Assembly: GCA_024682415.1 (NCBI GenBank)
Contig: JAIKZG010000009.1
Span: forward strand, 124,001 to 188,000
Reading direction: 5' to 3'
Source: Prevotella sp.
GTDB lineage: Bacteria > Bacteroidota > Bacteroidia > Bacteroidales > Bacteroidaceae
DNA: 64,000 bases
Below the pieces are notes generated by a model. It saw nothing but the letters and a program-made list of their open reading frames with translations. It searched no databases and was not told the DNA's origin. The position numbers were made by a program, and so were the translations under genes. Each line of letters begins with the position of its first letter. The stretch's first letter is position 1. This document shows, in pieces, positions 25,541 to 34,345 of this stretch.

Positions 25541-26059
25541 ATGATAAACTACGATTTAAATAAGATAAAAGCGATAATCTTTGATGTAGACGGAGTGCTT
25601 TCAGCCGAGACTATAGTCCTGGCAGCGAGTGGCGAACCATTGAGAACCGTAAACATCAAAGACGGTTACGCTATACAGCTGGCGCAGAAGATGGGCTTGA
25701 GATGCGCCATCCTCACAGGTGGAAACACCGAAGCTGTGCGCATAAGATATGCCAACCTTGGAATGGAAGACATTTATATGAAATGTGCCGTTAAGATAAA
25801 GACATATATGGAATTTAAATCCAAATATAATCTTGCCGACGACGAGATAATATATGTGGGCGATGATATTCCTGACTATGAGATAATGAAGCAGGTGGGC
25901 TGTCCATGTTGCCCGAAAGATGCCTGCAACGAGATAAAAGAGATAAGCACTTATGTGAGCGACAGGATAGGAGGACACGGAGTAGGTCGCGACATAATCG
26001 AGCAGGTGCTCAAAGCGCAAGGCAAATGGATGAGCAATGCAAAGGCATTCGGATGGTGA
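25541..26059 (+). CDS. KdsC-like HAD-IIIA phosphatase
   Basis: A 172-residue HAD-superfamily phosphatase without a cap domain. Motif I is FDVDGV (about 14-19), motif II is ILTGGNT (about 58-64), and motif IV is [11 protein letters not shown] (about 106-116). [16 protein letters not shown] is characteristic of KdsC, which dephosphorylates KDO-8-phosphate for lipopolysaccharide; KdsC often works as a tetramer. KdsA and KdsB are not in the window, so the substrate assignment is by similarity. The 75-bp leader contains a direct repeat GGGCGTGCA about 39 bp apart. Confidence 0.85.
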   Translation: MINYDLNKIKAIIFDVDGVLSAETIVLAASGEPLRTVNIKDGYAIQLAQKMGLRCAILTGGNTEAVRIRYANLGMEDIYMKCAVKIKTYMEFKSKYNLADDEIIYVGDDIPDYEIMKQVGCPCCPKDACNEIKEISTYVSDRIGGHGVGRDIIEQVLKAQGKWMSNAKAFGW

Positions 26060-26110
26060 TATCAGAATGCAGCCGGACAATAAACATAGAATGAAGATTT
26101 ACGGAAAAAG

Positions 26111-26674
26111 ATGAAGATAATATTAGCAAGTAATTCCCCACGCCGACAAGAATTGCTCAAAGGGCTTGATGTGGATTTCAGAGTAGAGGTGAAGAAAGGC
26201 ATTGATGAAAGCTATCCTGAGGATATGCCTATAAATCAGGTGCCTGAATATCTTTCAATGAAGAAAGCTTCTGCTTATGAGATAGGCGATGATGAACTTC
26301 TGCTCACTGCCGACACATTGGTGATTCTCGACGGAAAAGCGTTAGGCAAGCCGAAAGACGCTTCGCAGGCAAAGGAAATGTTGCACTCATTGAGCGGAAA
26401 AACTCATCAGGTGATAACTGGCGTATCGTTCACGACAAAAGATAGACAACACCATTTTTCCGTTTCTACAGATGTAACTTTTAAGCAGCTGAGCGACGAG
26501 GAGATAGACTATTACATCACCAATTACAAACCATTTGACAAGGCCGGTTCTTATGGCATTCAGGAATGGATAGGCTATATCGGCGTTACCTCGTTGCATG
26601 GCAGCTATTTCAATGTCATGGGATTGCCAGTGCAGCGCATATATGAAGAGTTGAAGAGAGAAGGCTTTATGTAA
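26111..26674 (+). CDS. maf: Maf family nucleoside triphosphate pyrophosphatase
   Basis: A 187-residue cytoplasmic pyrophosphatase. Family marks are SNSPRRQELLKGL (8-20), the metal-binding LTADTLV (about 64-70), GKPKDASQAKEMLHSLSGKTHQV, and FDKAGSYGIQ near residue 140. YhdE-type members act on dTTP, UTP and related bases, limiting incorporation of modified nucleotides. It lies 51 bp after the KdsC-like gene. Confidence 0.93.
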   Translation: MKIILASNSPRRQELLKGLDVDFRVEVKKGIDESYPEDMPINQVPEYLSMKKASAYEIGDDELLLTADTLVILDGKALGKPKDASQAKEMLHSLSGKTHQVITGVSFTTKDRQHHFSVSTDVTFKQLSDEEIDYYITNYKPFDKAGSYGIQEWIGYIGVTSLHGSYFNVMGLPVQRIYEELKREGFM

Positions 26675-26747
26675 AGGCATGGAAGAATTATTTTCCTAAA
26701 AAATAGACTAAACAATATATTACAAAAACTATATTAATTATTTTATT

Positions 26748-28739
26748 ATGAACAAACTTATAACTACGGTCTGCGCACTGCTATTTACAATGGCAGCGCA
26801 GGCTCAGCATGGTTATCCTTACACACAGGTGCCATTCACTTCGGTGAAAATCACTCCTAACACCTTTTGGGGCAATCGCATCAAGGCAGCGCGAGAAGTT
26901 ACCATCCCTTTGGCTTTCAGCAAGTGTGAGAGCGAAGGCAGATACCGCAACTTCGTTTGGGCTGCCCATCCAAGCGACAAGTATGACGTAAGCAAGTTTA
27001 TGGGCTTCTCGTTTGATGATACTGATGTGTATAAAACCATCGAGGGAGCAAGCTATGTGCTCCAGACTTATCCCGACAATCGACTGAAGATGTATATCGA
27101 CAGCGTGCTCAACATTGTCGCTGCTGCTCAGGAGAAGGATGGCTATCTTTACACCGCGCGCACCATCAATCCTAAAAAGCCTCATTCATGGTCTGGCGAT
27201 AAGCGATGGGTGAAGGAAGAAGTGTTGAGCCACGAGCTTTACAATCTCGGTCACATGGTGGATGCAGCGTGCGCGCATTATCAGGCTACAGGTTCTGACA
27301 AGTTTCTCAACATCGCCCGCCGTTATGCCGACTGCGTGGTTAGGGAAGTAGGCTCTAAGTCGGGACAGGCAACTGTTGTGCCGGGTCATCAGATTGCTGA
27401 GATGGCATTGGCACGCTTGTATGTGCTCACCGGCGAAAAGAAATATCTTGATGAGGCTAAGTTCTTCCTCGATTTCCGTGGAAAAACTTCTATTAAGAAT
27501 ATGTATAGCCAGAGCCATAAGCCAGTAGTAGAGCAGGATGAGGCTGTGGGCCATGCAGTAAGAGCCGGATATATGTATGCAGGCATGGCTGATGTGGCAG
27601 CGCTTACCGGCGACTCTGCCTACATTAAGGCTGTAGACGCTATCTGGAGTAATATCGTGGATAAGAAATATTATATCACAGGCGGTGTAGGCGCGCGTCA
27701 TGCCGGCGAGGCTTTTGGTGCAAACTATGAATTACCTAACATGACAGCTTACAATGAAACTTGCGCTGCCATCGCTCAGGTTTATCTCAATCAGCGAATG
27801 TTTCTTCTTCATGGCGATGCAAAATACATCGATTGCCTGGAGCGCACATTATATAATGGCGTAATCAGCGGAATGAGCATCGATGGTGGCAAGTTCTTCT
27901 ATCCTAATCCATTGGCTTCTGATGGTAAATATGCTTTCAACGCTGATAATACCAAGACACGTCAGCCATGGTTCGGATGCGCTTGCTGCCCAAGCAACCT
28001 TTGCCGTTTCATTCCTTCAGTGCCTGGCTATATGTATGCCGTGAAAGATAACAATCTCTATGTAAACCTCTTTGCCGGCAACAATTCAGACATAAAGATT
28101 GGTAAGGGCATGGTTTCCTTGTCAGAGTCTACACAATATCCATGGATCGGTGATATTGCTATTACCATAAAGAAGAACAACGCAGGCTCTTTTGCCATGC
28201 TTGTCCGCATTCCAGGATGGGCACAGAATAAGGTAGTGCCAAGCGATTTGTATCATTATGCCGACAAAGTAAACCTGGGCTACAGCATTGAGGTGAACGG
28301 CGAGAAAATAGATGTTTCTTCACTTGAAAATGGTTATGCCAAGATTAATCGCAAATGGAAGAAAGGCGATGTAGTGCGCATTCATTTCGATATGCAGCCA
28401 CGATTGGTAGAAGCAAACAATAATGTGGAAGCCGACAGAGGAAGAGTTGCAGTAGAGCGCGGTCCGTTGGTTTATTGCGCTGAATGGCCTTATAATGATT
28501 TCGATTTGTTCCATACCATTATGCCTCGTAATCCAAAGTTCTCTGTTGAGAACAACGCTCAGCTTTTCAACGGCATTACAACGATAAGCGCCCCTGTCAG
28601 TGTGTTGAGCGAAACTTCCGACGGCTTTGTTAAGACAGACGTGAAGAAGCTCACATTAATTCCATATTATGCGTGGAATCATAAGGGAGCAGGCCAAATG
28701 GAAGTGTGGCTCAATGCCTCATTAGGTGGTGCTAATTAA
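26748..28739 (+). CDS. secreted GH127 beta-L-arabinofuranosidase
   Basis: A 663-residue glycoside hydrolase with a signal peptide (MNKLITTVCALLFTMAAQAQ). The GH127 catalytic set is intact: E321 in HAGEAFG (acid/base), E337 and C339 in NETCA, and C413/C414 in CACCPSN. The same spacing occurs in the Bifidobacterium enzyme HypBA1, where the Glu and three Cys bind zinc and one Cys is the nucleophile. The enzyme removes terminal beta-L-arabinofuranose from plant glycoproteins or pectin side chains. It is the first secreted enzyme of this stretch and stands alone, with no SusC/D pair beside it. Confidence 0.92.
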   Translation: MNKLITTVCALLFTMAAQAQHGYPYTQVPFTSVKITPNTFWGNRIKAAREVTIPLAFSKCESEGRYRNFVWAAHPSDKYDVSKFMGFSFDDTDVYKTIEGASYVLQTYPDNRLKMYIDSVLNIVAAAQEKDGYLYTARTINPKKPHSWSGDKRWVKEEVLSHELYNLGHMVDAACAHYQATGSDKFLNIARRYADCVVREVGSKSGQATVVPGHQIAEMALARLYVLTGEKKYLDEAKFFLDFRGKTSIKNMYSQSHKPVVEQDEAVGHAVRAGYMYAGMADVAALTGDSAYIKAVDAIWSNIVDKKYYITGGVGARHAGEAFGANYELPNMTAYNETCAAIAQVYLNQRMFLLHGDAKYIDCLERTLYNGVISGMSIDGGKFFYPNPLASDGKYAFNADNTKTRQPWFGCACCPSNLCRFIPSVPGYMYAVKDNNLYVNLFAGNNSDIKIGKGMVSLSESTQYPWIGDIAITIKKNNAGSFAMLVRIPGWAQNKVVPSDLYHYADKVNLGYSIEVNGEKIDVSSLENGYAKINRKWKKGDVVRIHFDMQPRLVEANNNVEADRGRVAVERGPLVYCAEWPYNDFDLFHTIMPRNPKFSVENNAQLFNGITTISAPVSVLSETSDGFVKTDVKKLTLIPYYAWNHKGAGQMEVWLNASLGGAN

Positions 28740-28777
28740 TGTAAAAATGGATAAATTTTTGCTCTCTGCTATTGATT

Positions 28778-28802
28778 TGCATTGTTTCTTTGTTTATATT
28801 TG
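28778..28802 (+). promoter_or_regulatory. likely promoter of the retroelement cassette
   Basis: TATATTTG at 28795-28802 matches the -7 consensus, with a TTG-like box about 20 bases upstream. It lies 128 bp before the Avd-like gene. The 190-bp gap from 28740 holds no convincing gene. Confidence 0.5.
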
Positions 28803-28929
28803 CTTTTGAAGGCTATAAACTTGGTGTGTTTCGCATTCCTAACACAAAAGTGAAGTTATTTATGAAACATCAATTTCCTAAGGATGCAACTACCAAAGTA
28901 ATAAACAAAAAGAAAACAACTTATTGTGA

Positions 28930-29295
28930 ATGATTGCAGAGAGCAAGTTGCCGCTATACAGAGATTTGTTCAACTTGCTGAATGGCATTCTCGACATGTG
29001 TAAGTCGTATTCTAAGTTCTTCAAAATGACGGTGGGTGAACGCACTGTCAAGGAGTGCTTGGATTTGATGGCGCTTTTCCTAAGAGCGCGCAACGTGAGA
29101 AAGAATACCGAAATAGTGGAAGAGATGGACGCAAAATTTGAAATGGTGCTCGTATTGTTTCGGGCAGGCGTTCAGCAGCGAGTCATTTCTGAAGCTCAAT
29201 ACGCACGCTTCGCCGTGTTGTTGGCAAATGTTGGAGCGCAGATAGCGGATTGGAGGCGTGAGTGCCATAAGCGCGATGCCTCAGGCGAAATTTGA
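28930..29295 (+). CDS. avd: four-helix bundle protein, Avd-like DGR accessory
   Basis: A 121-residue all-helical protein without signal peptide. It starts MIAESKLPLYRDLFNLLNGI and shows four amphipathic helices separated by short turns (about 5-28, 32-55, 60-82 and 86-112), with basic patches. This is the shape of Avd, which binds the reverse transcriptase and template RNA in diversity-generating retroelements. The name rests on shape plus its place 0.4 kb upstream of a DGR-type reverse transcriptase, not on a sequence match; small four-helix S23-like proteins look similar. Confidence 0.75.
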   Translation: MIAESKLPLYRDLFNLLNGILDMCKSYSKFFKMTVGERTVKECLDLMALFLRARNVRKNTEIVEEMDAKFEMVLVLFRAGVQQRVISEAQYARFAVLLANVGAQIADWRRECHKRDASGEI

Positions 29296-29701
29296 AATAA
29301 TGAGACAGCAGACAATCTTGTTCTAAATTCAGGGGGAATATAATTGTTTTAGATTATTAATTCGTGACCACTTGAGTTTTGGTTACTGATACTCCCCAAA
29401 GGGTCATCGACAGACTAATTGCGAGTCCGCATTCCTCCTATTAATAAGTTTCGTTTTCAGGTGCGGAGGAGCGTAGTTCGTTAAGATGAAACAAAACAGA
29501 TGACAAAAGGCGTTTCAGGCAGAATACCTACCTGCCAGTGATGGTAGCTTATGTTTCGCCTCGAAATTGTGCCCTTGGCTACAAAAACTCCGGTGCGTCG
29601 CCTTGTCGCGCCGCCCGGCCTGCTTTGGAGAGCTTAGTTTTATGAAGCTATAAACTTAGTATTATTTTAATTTATATAAATTGAAAGAATTCCCTAAACC
29701 G
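29296..29701 (+). other. structured intergenic region between Avd-like gene and reverse transcriptase
   Basis: About 400 bp without a convincing gene, in the position where DGRs keep the template repeat and the structured spacer. Visible elements are nested pairings at about 29508-29560 (AGGCG with CGCCT, and GGCAG with CTGCC inside) and CTACC/GGTAG. A distinctly GC-rich segment lies at about 29585-29632, unlike its AT-rich surroundings. I could not match any part to a variable repeat in this window, so the template-repeat role is only suggested by position. Confidence 0.45.
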
Positions 29702-30979
29702 ATGTGGCGTTATCTCAATAAAATCGGCGACGAGAAGAATAGTGAGCTTAGCATCGACGATGTATTTGCCGCCTATTTCGCTCTTCGCAAAAACAAGAGG
29801 AGAACGCCCAGCGCATTAAGATTTGAACTTGATTTCGAGCGCCGCTGCGTTGATTTGCATAAACGCATAAATGCCCGCACTTATCATCCGGGACGCTCGG
29901 CTGTCTTTATTGTTTCCCATCCGATAGTAAGGGAGATTTTCGCCCCTGCCTTTGAAGACAGGATTATCGATATGATTCTTCAACGGAAACTTGTCCCGTT
30001 GCTTGAGCGTTTTTATATCACCGACAGTTATTCTATTCGTAAGGGGAAAGGCGTGTTGTTTGCCGTGAAGAGGGTAGCGCAGCACATTCGCAAATGCTCT
30101 AAGGAGTATACTCAGGACTGCTATATTCTGAAACTCGATCTGCGCAGTTATTTCATGTCGCTTAATAAGGAGATGTGCCTTAAAATGATGACCGATTTCG
30201 TTTATCGTGAATATAAGGGCGCCGACAAAGACGTGTTGATATATCTTATCCGTGAGGTTATCCTCGACTGCCCTCAGCACAACTGCCAGAGGCTTACTCC
30301 GCCTGACTCGTGGCTCAAGTTGCCGTGGCATAAAAGCCTGTTTAATGTTCCCGACAATCATGGTCTTCCCATTGGGCGGATGACGAGCCAGATATGCGCC
30401 ATGTATGTGCTTGTGCAGCTCGATAAGCTCATAACCAAGAACTGGGGAGTGAGATATTATGGGCGGTATATGGACGATATGGTGTTGATACACAGAGATA
30501 GAAAATATCTGTTGCAGGTGGAGCAGAAGATAAAGGCATGGCTTGCGGAGCACGACCTCAGCCTGCATCCCCACAAGCGATATCTGCAACATTATACAAA
30601 AGGTGTGAAGTTTGTAGGAGTAGTAATCAAGCCGTGGCGCAAATACATCAGTAATCGCACGGTAAGTCGTGCCGTGGAACGCATAAATCATTATAATCAG
30701 CTTATTTCCGAGAACAAATATCTCGTGTTTGAGTATGCCGAGGAGTTTGCCTTTTCGCTCAATTCCTTTCTTGGCATGATTTCGCATTACGACTCTTATA
30801 ATGTGAGAGTAAACTTGGTGCGTAGGCTCGATGACGCGTGGTGGCGTGTGTTTTATTTCAACAACGGCTACAAGCGTGTGTCGGTGAAGAAACGTTTTAG
30901 AAGTAGATTTGTGGAGCAGAGAAAAATACATATACAATTGCAAAATGACTTTACTCGAATTATTGGATATACAAAATAG
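29702..30979 (+). CDS. reverse transcriptase, diversity-generating retroelement type
   Basis: An RNA-directed DNA polymerase of about 425 residues. The palm motifs are clear: LDLRSYFMSL from 145, GLPIGRMTSQ at 221-230, and the catalytic YMDD at 256-259 in YYGRYMDDMVLIH, followed by LSLHPHKRYLQ and the thumb KGVKFVGVVIKPWR. Ending motif 4 in SQ rather than SP is typical of DGR enzymes, in contrast to group II introns and retrons. I use the first ATG at 29702; a TTG at 29681 would add seven residues. Its end overlaps the MutS-like gene by 35 bases. Confidence 0.88.
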   Translation: MWRYLNKIGDEKNSELSIDDVFAAYFALRKNKRRTPSALRFELDFERRCVDLHKRINARTYHPGRSAVFIVSHPIVREIFAPAFEDRIIDMILQRKLVPLLERFYITDSYSIRKGKGVLFAVKRVAQHIRKCSKEYTQDCYILKLDLRSYFMSLNKEMCLKMMTDFVYREYKGADKDVLIYLIREVILDCPQHNCQRLTPPDSWLKLPWHKSLFNVPDNHGLPIGRMTSQICAMYVLVQLDKLITKNWGVRYYGRYMDDMVLIHRDRKYLLQVEQKIKAWLAEHDLSLHPHKRYLQHYTKGVKFVGVVIKPWRKYISNRTVSRAVERINHYNQLISENKYLVFEYAEEFAFSLNSFLGMISHYDSYNVRVNLVRRLDDAWWRVFYFNNGYKRVSVKKRFRSRFVEQRKIHIQLQNDFTRIIGYTK

Positions 30980-31412
30980 CTCAAATGGCAAACGCATGTT
31001 TCTCATTAAGATAGGAGCGTTTTATCGCGCCTACGATAATGCTGCCTTTGCCATTCACAACCTCATGGGCTATAAGATAGTAAGGAAAAGAGGCAAGGAC
31101 GGCAAGCCTTTGTTTTATGTCGGTTTCCCTGCCACTCAGCTCGACAAGGTTGTCGACGAGATAAATGCCCATGGTGGCAGAATGGGTCAGGTGGAAGAGG
31201 GCATTATTGGCTTCAAGGATATAAGTTATGTGGTGGAAGAGGGCGCGAAGATTATTGATGCCGACAGCTTCAGCCGGCATAAGCATGTCGATGGCAATGT
31301 GTCAGCGCTTGTTAAGACTTTGTCTTCCTTATTGTCGGAATTGACAAAAAACACAAATATTAATATCGACATTCATATCACCGTGGGCGACAATGCTTCT
31401 AAGAAGAAATGA
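30945..31412 (+). CDS. MutS domain I-like protein (MSL), DGR accessory
   Basis: A 155-residue protein. The part FLIKIGAFYRAYDNAAFAIHNLMGYKI (about 17-43) and VGFPATQLDKVVDEINAHGGRM resemble the mismatch-recognition domain I of MutS, but no ATPase domain is present. A helical C-terminus follows (about 115-155). MutS-like small proteins are a described accessory type in diversity-generating retroelements. The gene starts inside the reverse transcriptase gene with a 35-base overlap, so their translation is linked. An upstream in-frame ATG at 30909 is possible but less likely. Confidence 0.75.
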   Translation: MTLLELLDIQNSSNGKRMFLIKIGAFYRAYDNAAFAIHNLMGYKIVRKRGKDGKPLFYVGFPATQLDKVVDEINAHGGRMGQVEEGIIGFKDISYVVEEGAKIIDADSFSRHKHVDGNVSALVKTLSSLLSELTKNTNINIDIHITVGDNASKKK

Positions 31413-31504
31413 GGAAGTTTTTATAGTTGGCATGCTTCTTGCGAAGCCATGAAATGATAATAGGAAGATTTGCCCGTTCCATTATTTTATAATCTTTGCT
31501 TTAA

Positions 31505-31864
31505 GAAGCGAAAAACGCAAGCGTAGTCTTTAATACTATTTAACAACGAGGTGAAACTATGTTTATAGTTGTAGCAGATTGTTAATAAGAAAGTGAAACT
31601 ATGTTTATAGTTGTAGCAGATTGTTAACGGAAAGTGAAACTATGTATATAGTCGTAGCAGATTGTTAATAGATAGTGAAACCATGTTTGTAGTTGTATCA
31701 GAATGTTAATAAGAAGTCATTTCTACGGCTATAATTGCCATTCGTCTTAAATTTTCCCTCTTTCTCCATGCCTTGAATGAAGAGTTCTTCGCTGTGTTAT
31801 ATGTAAAATGAAAGACTAAGAAGCTGATTATTAACATCCTCATTTGCCGATAATCGTAAAAACA
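31505..31864. repeat. dispersed intergenic repeat, copy 2, with four internal 41-bp units
   Basis: Same orientation as the copy at 1989-2346. Units are at 31551-31592, 31593-31633, 31634-31674 and 31675-31715, then the conserved tail to 31864. Identity is highest in the fourth unit and the start of the tail, and falls in the second unit. It fills most of the 625-bp gap between the retroelement cassette and the DPP IV gene; the remainder is AT-rich and carries the DPP IV promoter. Confidence 0.85.
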
Positions 31865-31948
31865 TGAAAGTTATTCGCGGCTCTTCCTCATTTTGCTATA
31901 TTTTTATAAAAAAAAGATGAAAGAGAGAGTAATAGAAAATAATTCACT

Positions 31949-31956
31949 AACTTTGT
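31949..31956 (+). promoter_or_regulatory. -7 element of the DPP IV gene
   Basis: TAACTTTG, matching the TAnnTTTG consensus, about 80 bp before the DPP IV start codon. Confidence 0.55.
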
Positions 31957-32037
31957 CTGCTGTGCAAAAACGGAAGAATGCTTCCCCTAAGCTTATAGCT
32001 TTTTGAAAAGAAAATAAAAACATATAAAGTAGTACTA

Positions 32038-34236
32038 ATGAATAGGTTATTGACATTTTGCGTCATGGCATTGTTAAGTACGGCAAATATCATGGCAAGT
32101 AGCAAATTAGATTTAAAGAGTATCACTAAGGGTGATTTCAGCGCGGAATATCTCAGCGGAATAAACCCGGTGAGCGGAACAGACCAGTATGCCAGCATAA
32201 AGGATGGCAAGCAGATTATACAATATTCTTTCAAGACAGGCAAACAGACGGCTGTGCTCTTCGATGTGGCTCACACGATGGGGGAGAAAGTGGAAGAAAT
32301 AGATGGCTATAGTTTTTCGCCTGACGGCACAAAAATGCTTATTCAGACAAAGACAGAGAAGATTTATCGCCGCTCGTTTAAGGCACAGTTTTATATCTAC
32401 ACCATTGCTTCAAAGAAACTGGAGAAACTCTCCGACGGAGGAATGCAGCAGGTGCCTACATGGTCGCCTACAGGTCAGCAGATTGCTTTCGTGAGAGATG
32501 GCAACATCTTCCTCGTGAAGCTGCTCTATGACAATGCGGAAACACAGGTGACGAAAGATGGTAAGTTTGGTGAGGTTATCAACGGATTGCCAGACTGGGT
32601 GAACGAAGAGGAATTCGGATTTAATAAGGCTCTCGTGTTTAATGCTGATGGCACAAAGCTGTGCTGGCTGCGTTATGATGAAAGCAAGGTGAAGTCTTAC
32701 TCTCTGCAGATGTTCAAGGGACTGAAGCCTGAGAAGATGGAGAATGCCGATTATCCAGGTCTTTACACATACAAATACCCTAAGGCAGGTGAGCAAAACT
32801 CTACTGTTACGGCATGGAGCTATGATGTGAAGTCACGCCGAACAAGACAGTTGCAGGTGCCTGTGGATGCCGATGGATATATGCCTCGCATCAAGACAAC
32901 TAACGATCCTAATAAAATTATTGTCTACACAATGCCACGTCATCAGGATGTGCTCAACCTCTATGTGGTGAATCCAAGTTCTACGGTGGCGCAGCTGTTG
33001 ATAAAGGAGAGTTCGGCAAAATATGTGAAAGAGGAAGCGATGGAGGATATAACTATCGGCAAAAACTCAATTCTTGTGCCGAGCGACCGCAGCGGATATA
33101 TGGGATTGTATCTGTATAACATCAATGGTACTCTTCTTCGCAAGATAACTCCTAATTATGATATTACTTCTGTGTATGGATATGATGAGCAGAATGGCGA
33201 CATTTATTATCAGGCTGCTGCCGTAAATCCTCACGATCGTCAGGTTTTTGTATCTCATAAAAACGGTAAGGTGGAACGTCTTACCGACAAGGAGGGATGG
33301 AATTCTGCCGTATTCTCAGGTGATTATAAGTATTTCGTAAACAACTGGAGCGATTATGATAATCCTTATGTATATACCGTGCGCAGCAATAGTGGCAAGG
33401 TGATTTCTACTCCTATCGACAATGCCAAACTTAAGGCTAAGACTAAGGAATATGGCTGGACAAAGAAGGAGGCTTTCTCTTTCACAACATCTGAGGGCGT
33501 ACGCCTCGATGGATGGATGGTGAAGCCTGCCAATTTTGATGCGTCTAAGAAATATCCTGTGATAATGTTCCAGTATAGCGGCCCAGGTAATCAGCAGGTT
33601 ACTAACTCATGGGACGCTGGCTCAATGGGCAATGGTGGCGCATTTGATATGTATATGGCTCAACATGGCTTTATCGTGGTTTGCGTAGACGGACGCGGCA
33701 CAGGCGGAAGAGGTGCTGAGTTTGAGAAATGCACTTATCTGAAGCTTGGCGACCTTGAGTCGAAAGACCAGGTGGAAACCGCTATTTGGCTTGGCAAGCA
33801 GAGTTATGTGGATGCCGACAGAATAGGAATATGGGGATGGAGCTTTGGTGGCTTCAACACATTGATGAGCATGAGCGAAGGTCGTGGCGTGTTCCGTTGC
33901 GGTGTGGCTGTAGCTCCTCCTACCAACTGGAAGTTCTATGATACTATTTATACGGAGAGATATATGCGCACTCCAGGCGAGAATGCCGACGGATATGGCA
34001 TAAATCCTATCAATCGCGCTGCAAATCTGCATGGAGAGCTGTTGATATGTCATGGCTTGGCCGACGATAATGTTCATCCACAGAATACATTTGAATATTC
34101 AGAGGCATTGGTTCAGGCTGATAAGGATTTCCATGAGGTGGTTTATACAAATCGCAATCATAGTATTTATGGCGGAAACACTCGCAATCATCTGCTTCGC
34201 CAGATAAGCAAGTTCTTCATTGAGAAGATGAAGTAA
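32038..34236 (+). CDS. S9 family dipeptidyl peptidase IV-like protease
   Basis: A 732-residue secreted serine protease with a short signal sequence (MNRLLTFCVMALLSTANIMAS). Residues about 40-480 form the eight-bladed propeller, and the alpha/beta-hydrolase domain follows. The catalytic triad is S602 in GWSFGG, D676 in GLADDNVHP and H708 in NRNHSIYGG, in standard order. The propeller contains VNEEEFGFNKA, the double-Glu loop that binds the peptide N-terminus and limits the enzyme to removing Xaa-Pro dipeptides. In Bacteroidota such enzymes help with protein use in the periplasm. Confidence 0.94.
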   Translation: MNRLLTFCVMALLSTANIMASSKLDLKSITKGDFSAEYLSGINPVSGTDQYASIKDGKQIIQYSFKTGKQTAVLFDVAHTMGEKVEEIDGYSFSPDGTKMLIQTKTEKIYRRSFKAQFYIYTIASKKLEKLSDGGMQQVPTWSPTGQQIAFVRDGNIFLVKLLYDNAETQVTKDGKFGEVINGLPDWVNEEEFGFNKALVFNADGTKLCWLRYDESKVKSYSLQMFKGLKPEKMENADYPGLYTYKYPKAGEQNSTVTAWSYDVKSRRTRQLQVPVDADGYMPRIKTTNDPNKIIVYTMPRHQDVLNLYVVNPSSTVAQLLIKESSAKYVKEEAMEDITIGKNSILVPSDRSGYMGLYLYNINGTLLRKITPNYDITSVYGYDEQNGDIYYQAAAVNPHDRQVFVSHKNGKVERLTDKEGWNSAVFSGDYKYFVNNWSDYDNPYVYTVRSNSGKVISTPIDNAKLKAKTKEYGWTKKEAFSFTTSEGVRLDGWMVKPANFDASKKYPVIMFQYSGPGNQQVTNSWDAGSMGNGGAFDMYMAQHGFIVVCVDGRGTGGRGAEFEKCTYLKLGDLESKDQVETAIWLGKQSYVDADRIGIWGWSFGGFNTLMSMSEGRGVFRCGVAVAPPTNWKFYDTIYTERYMRTPGENADGYGINPINRAANLHGELLICHGLADDNVHPQNTFEYSEALVQADKDFHEVVYTNRNHSIYGGNTRNHLLRQISKFFIEKMK

Positions 34237-34284
34237 AGGCGGATTTATAGTTGAGAATTCCTCGCCTTTAAAAGGCATAAAAAC

Positions 34285-34329
34285 AAAAAACTCCTGCTTA
34301 CATATATTGAAAGTAAGCAGGAGTTTTTT
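34285..34329. terminator. bidirectional terminator between DPP IV and helicase genes
   Basis: A perfect 17-bp stem (AAAAAACTCCTGCTTAC with its complement) around an 11-base loop, with T tracts on both strands, placed between two convergent genes. Confidence 0.9.
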
Positions 34330-34345
34330 CGTATCAGCGATATTT

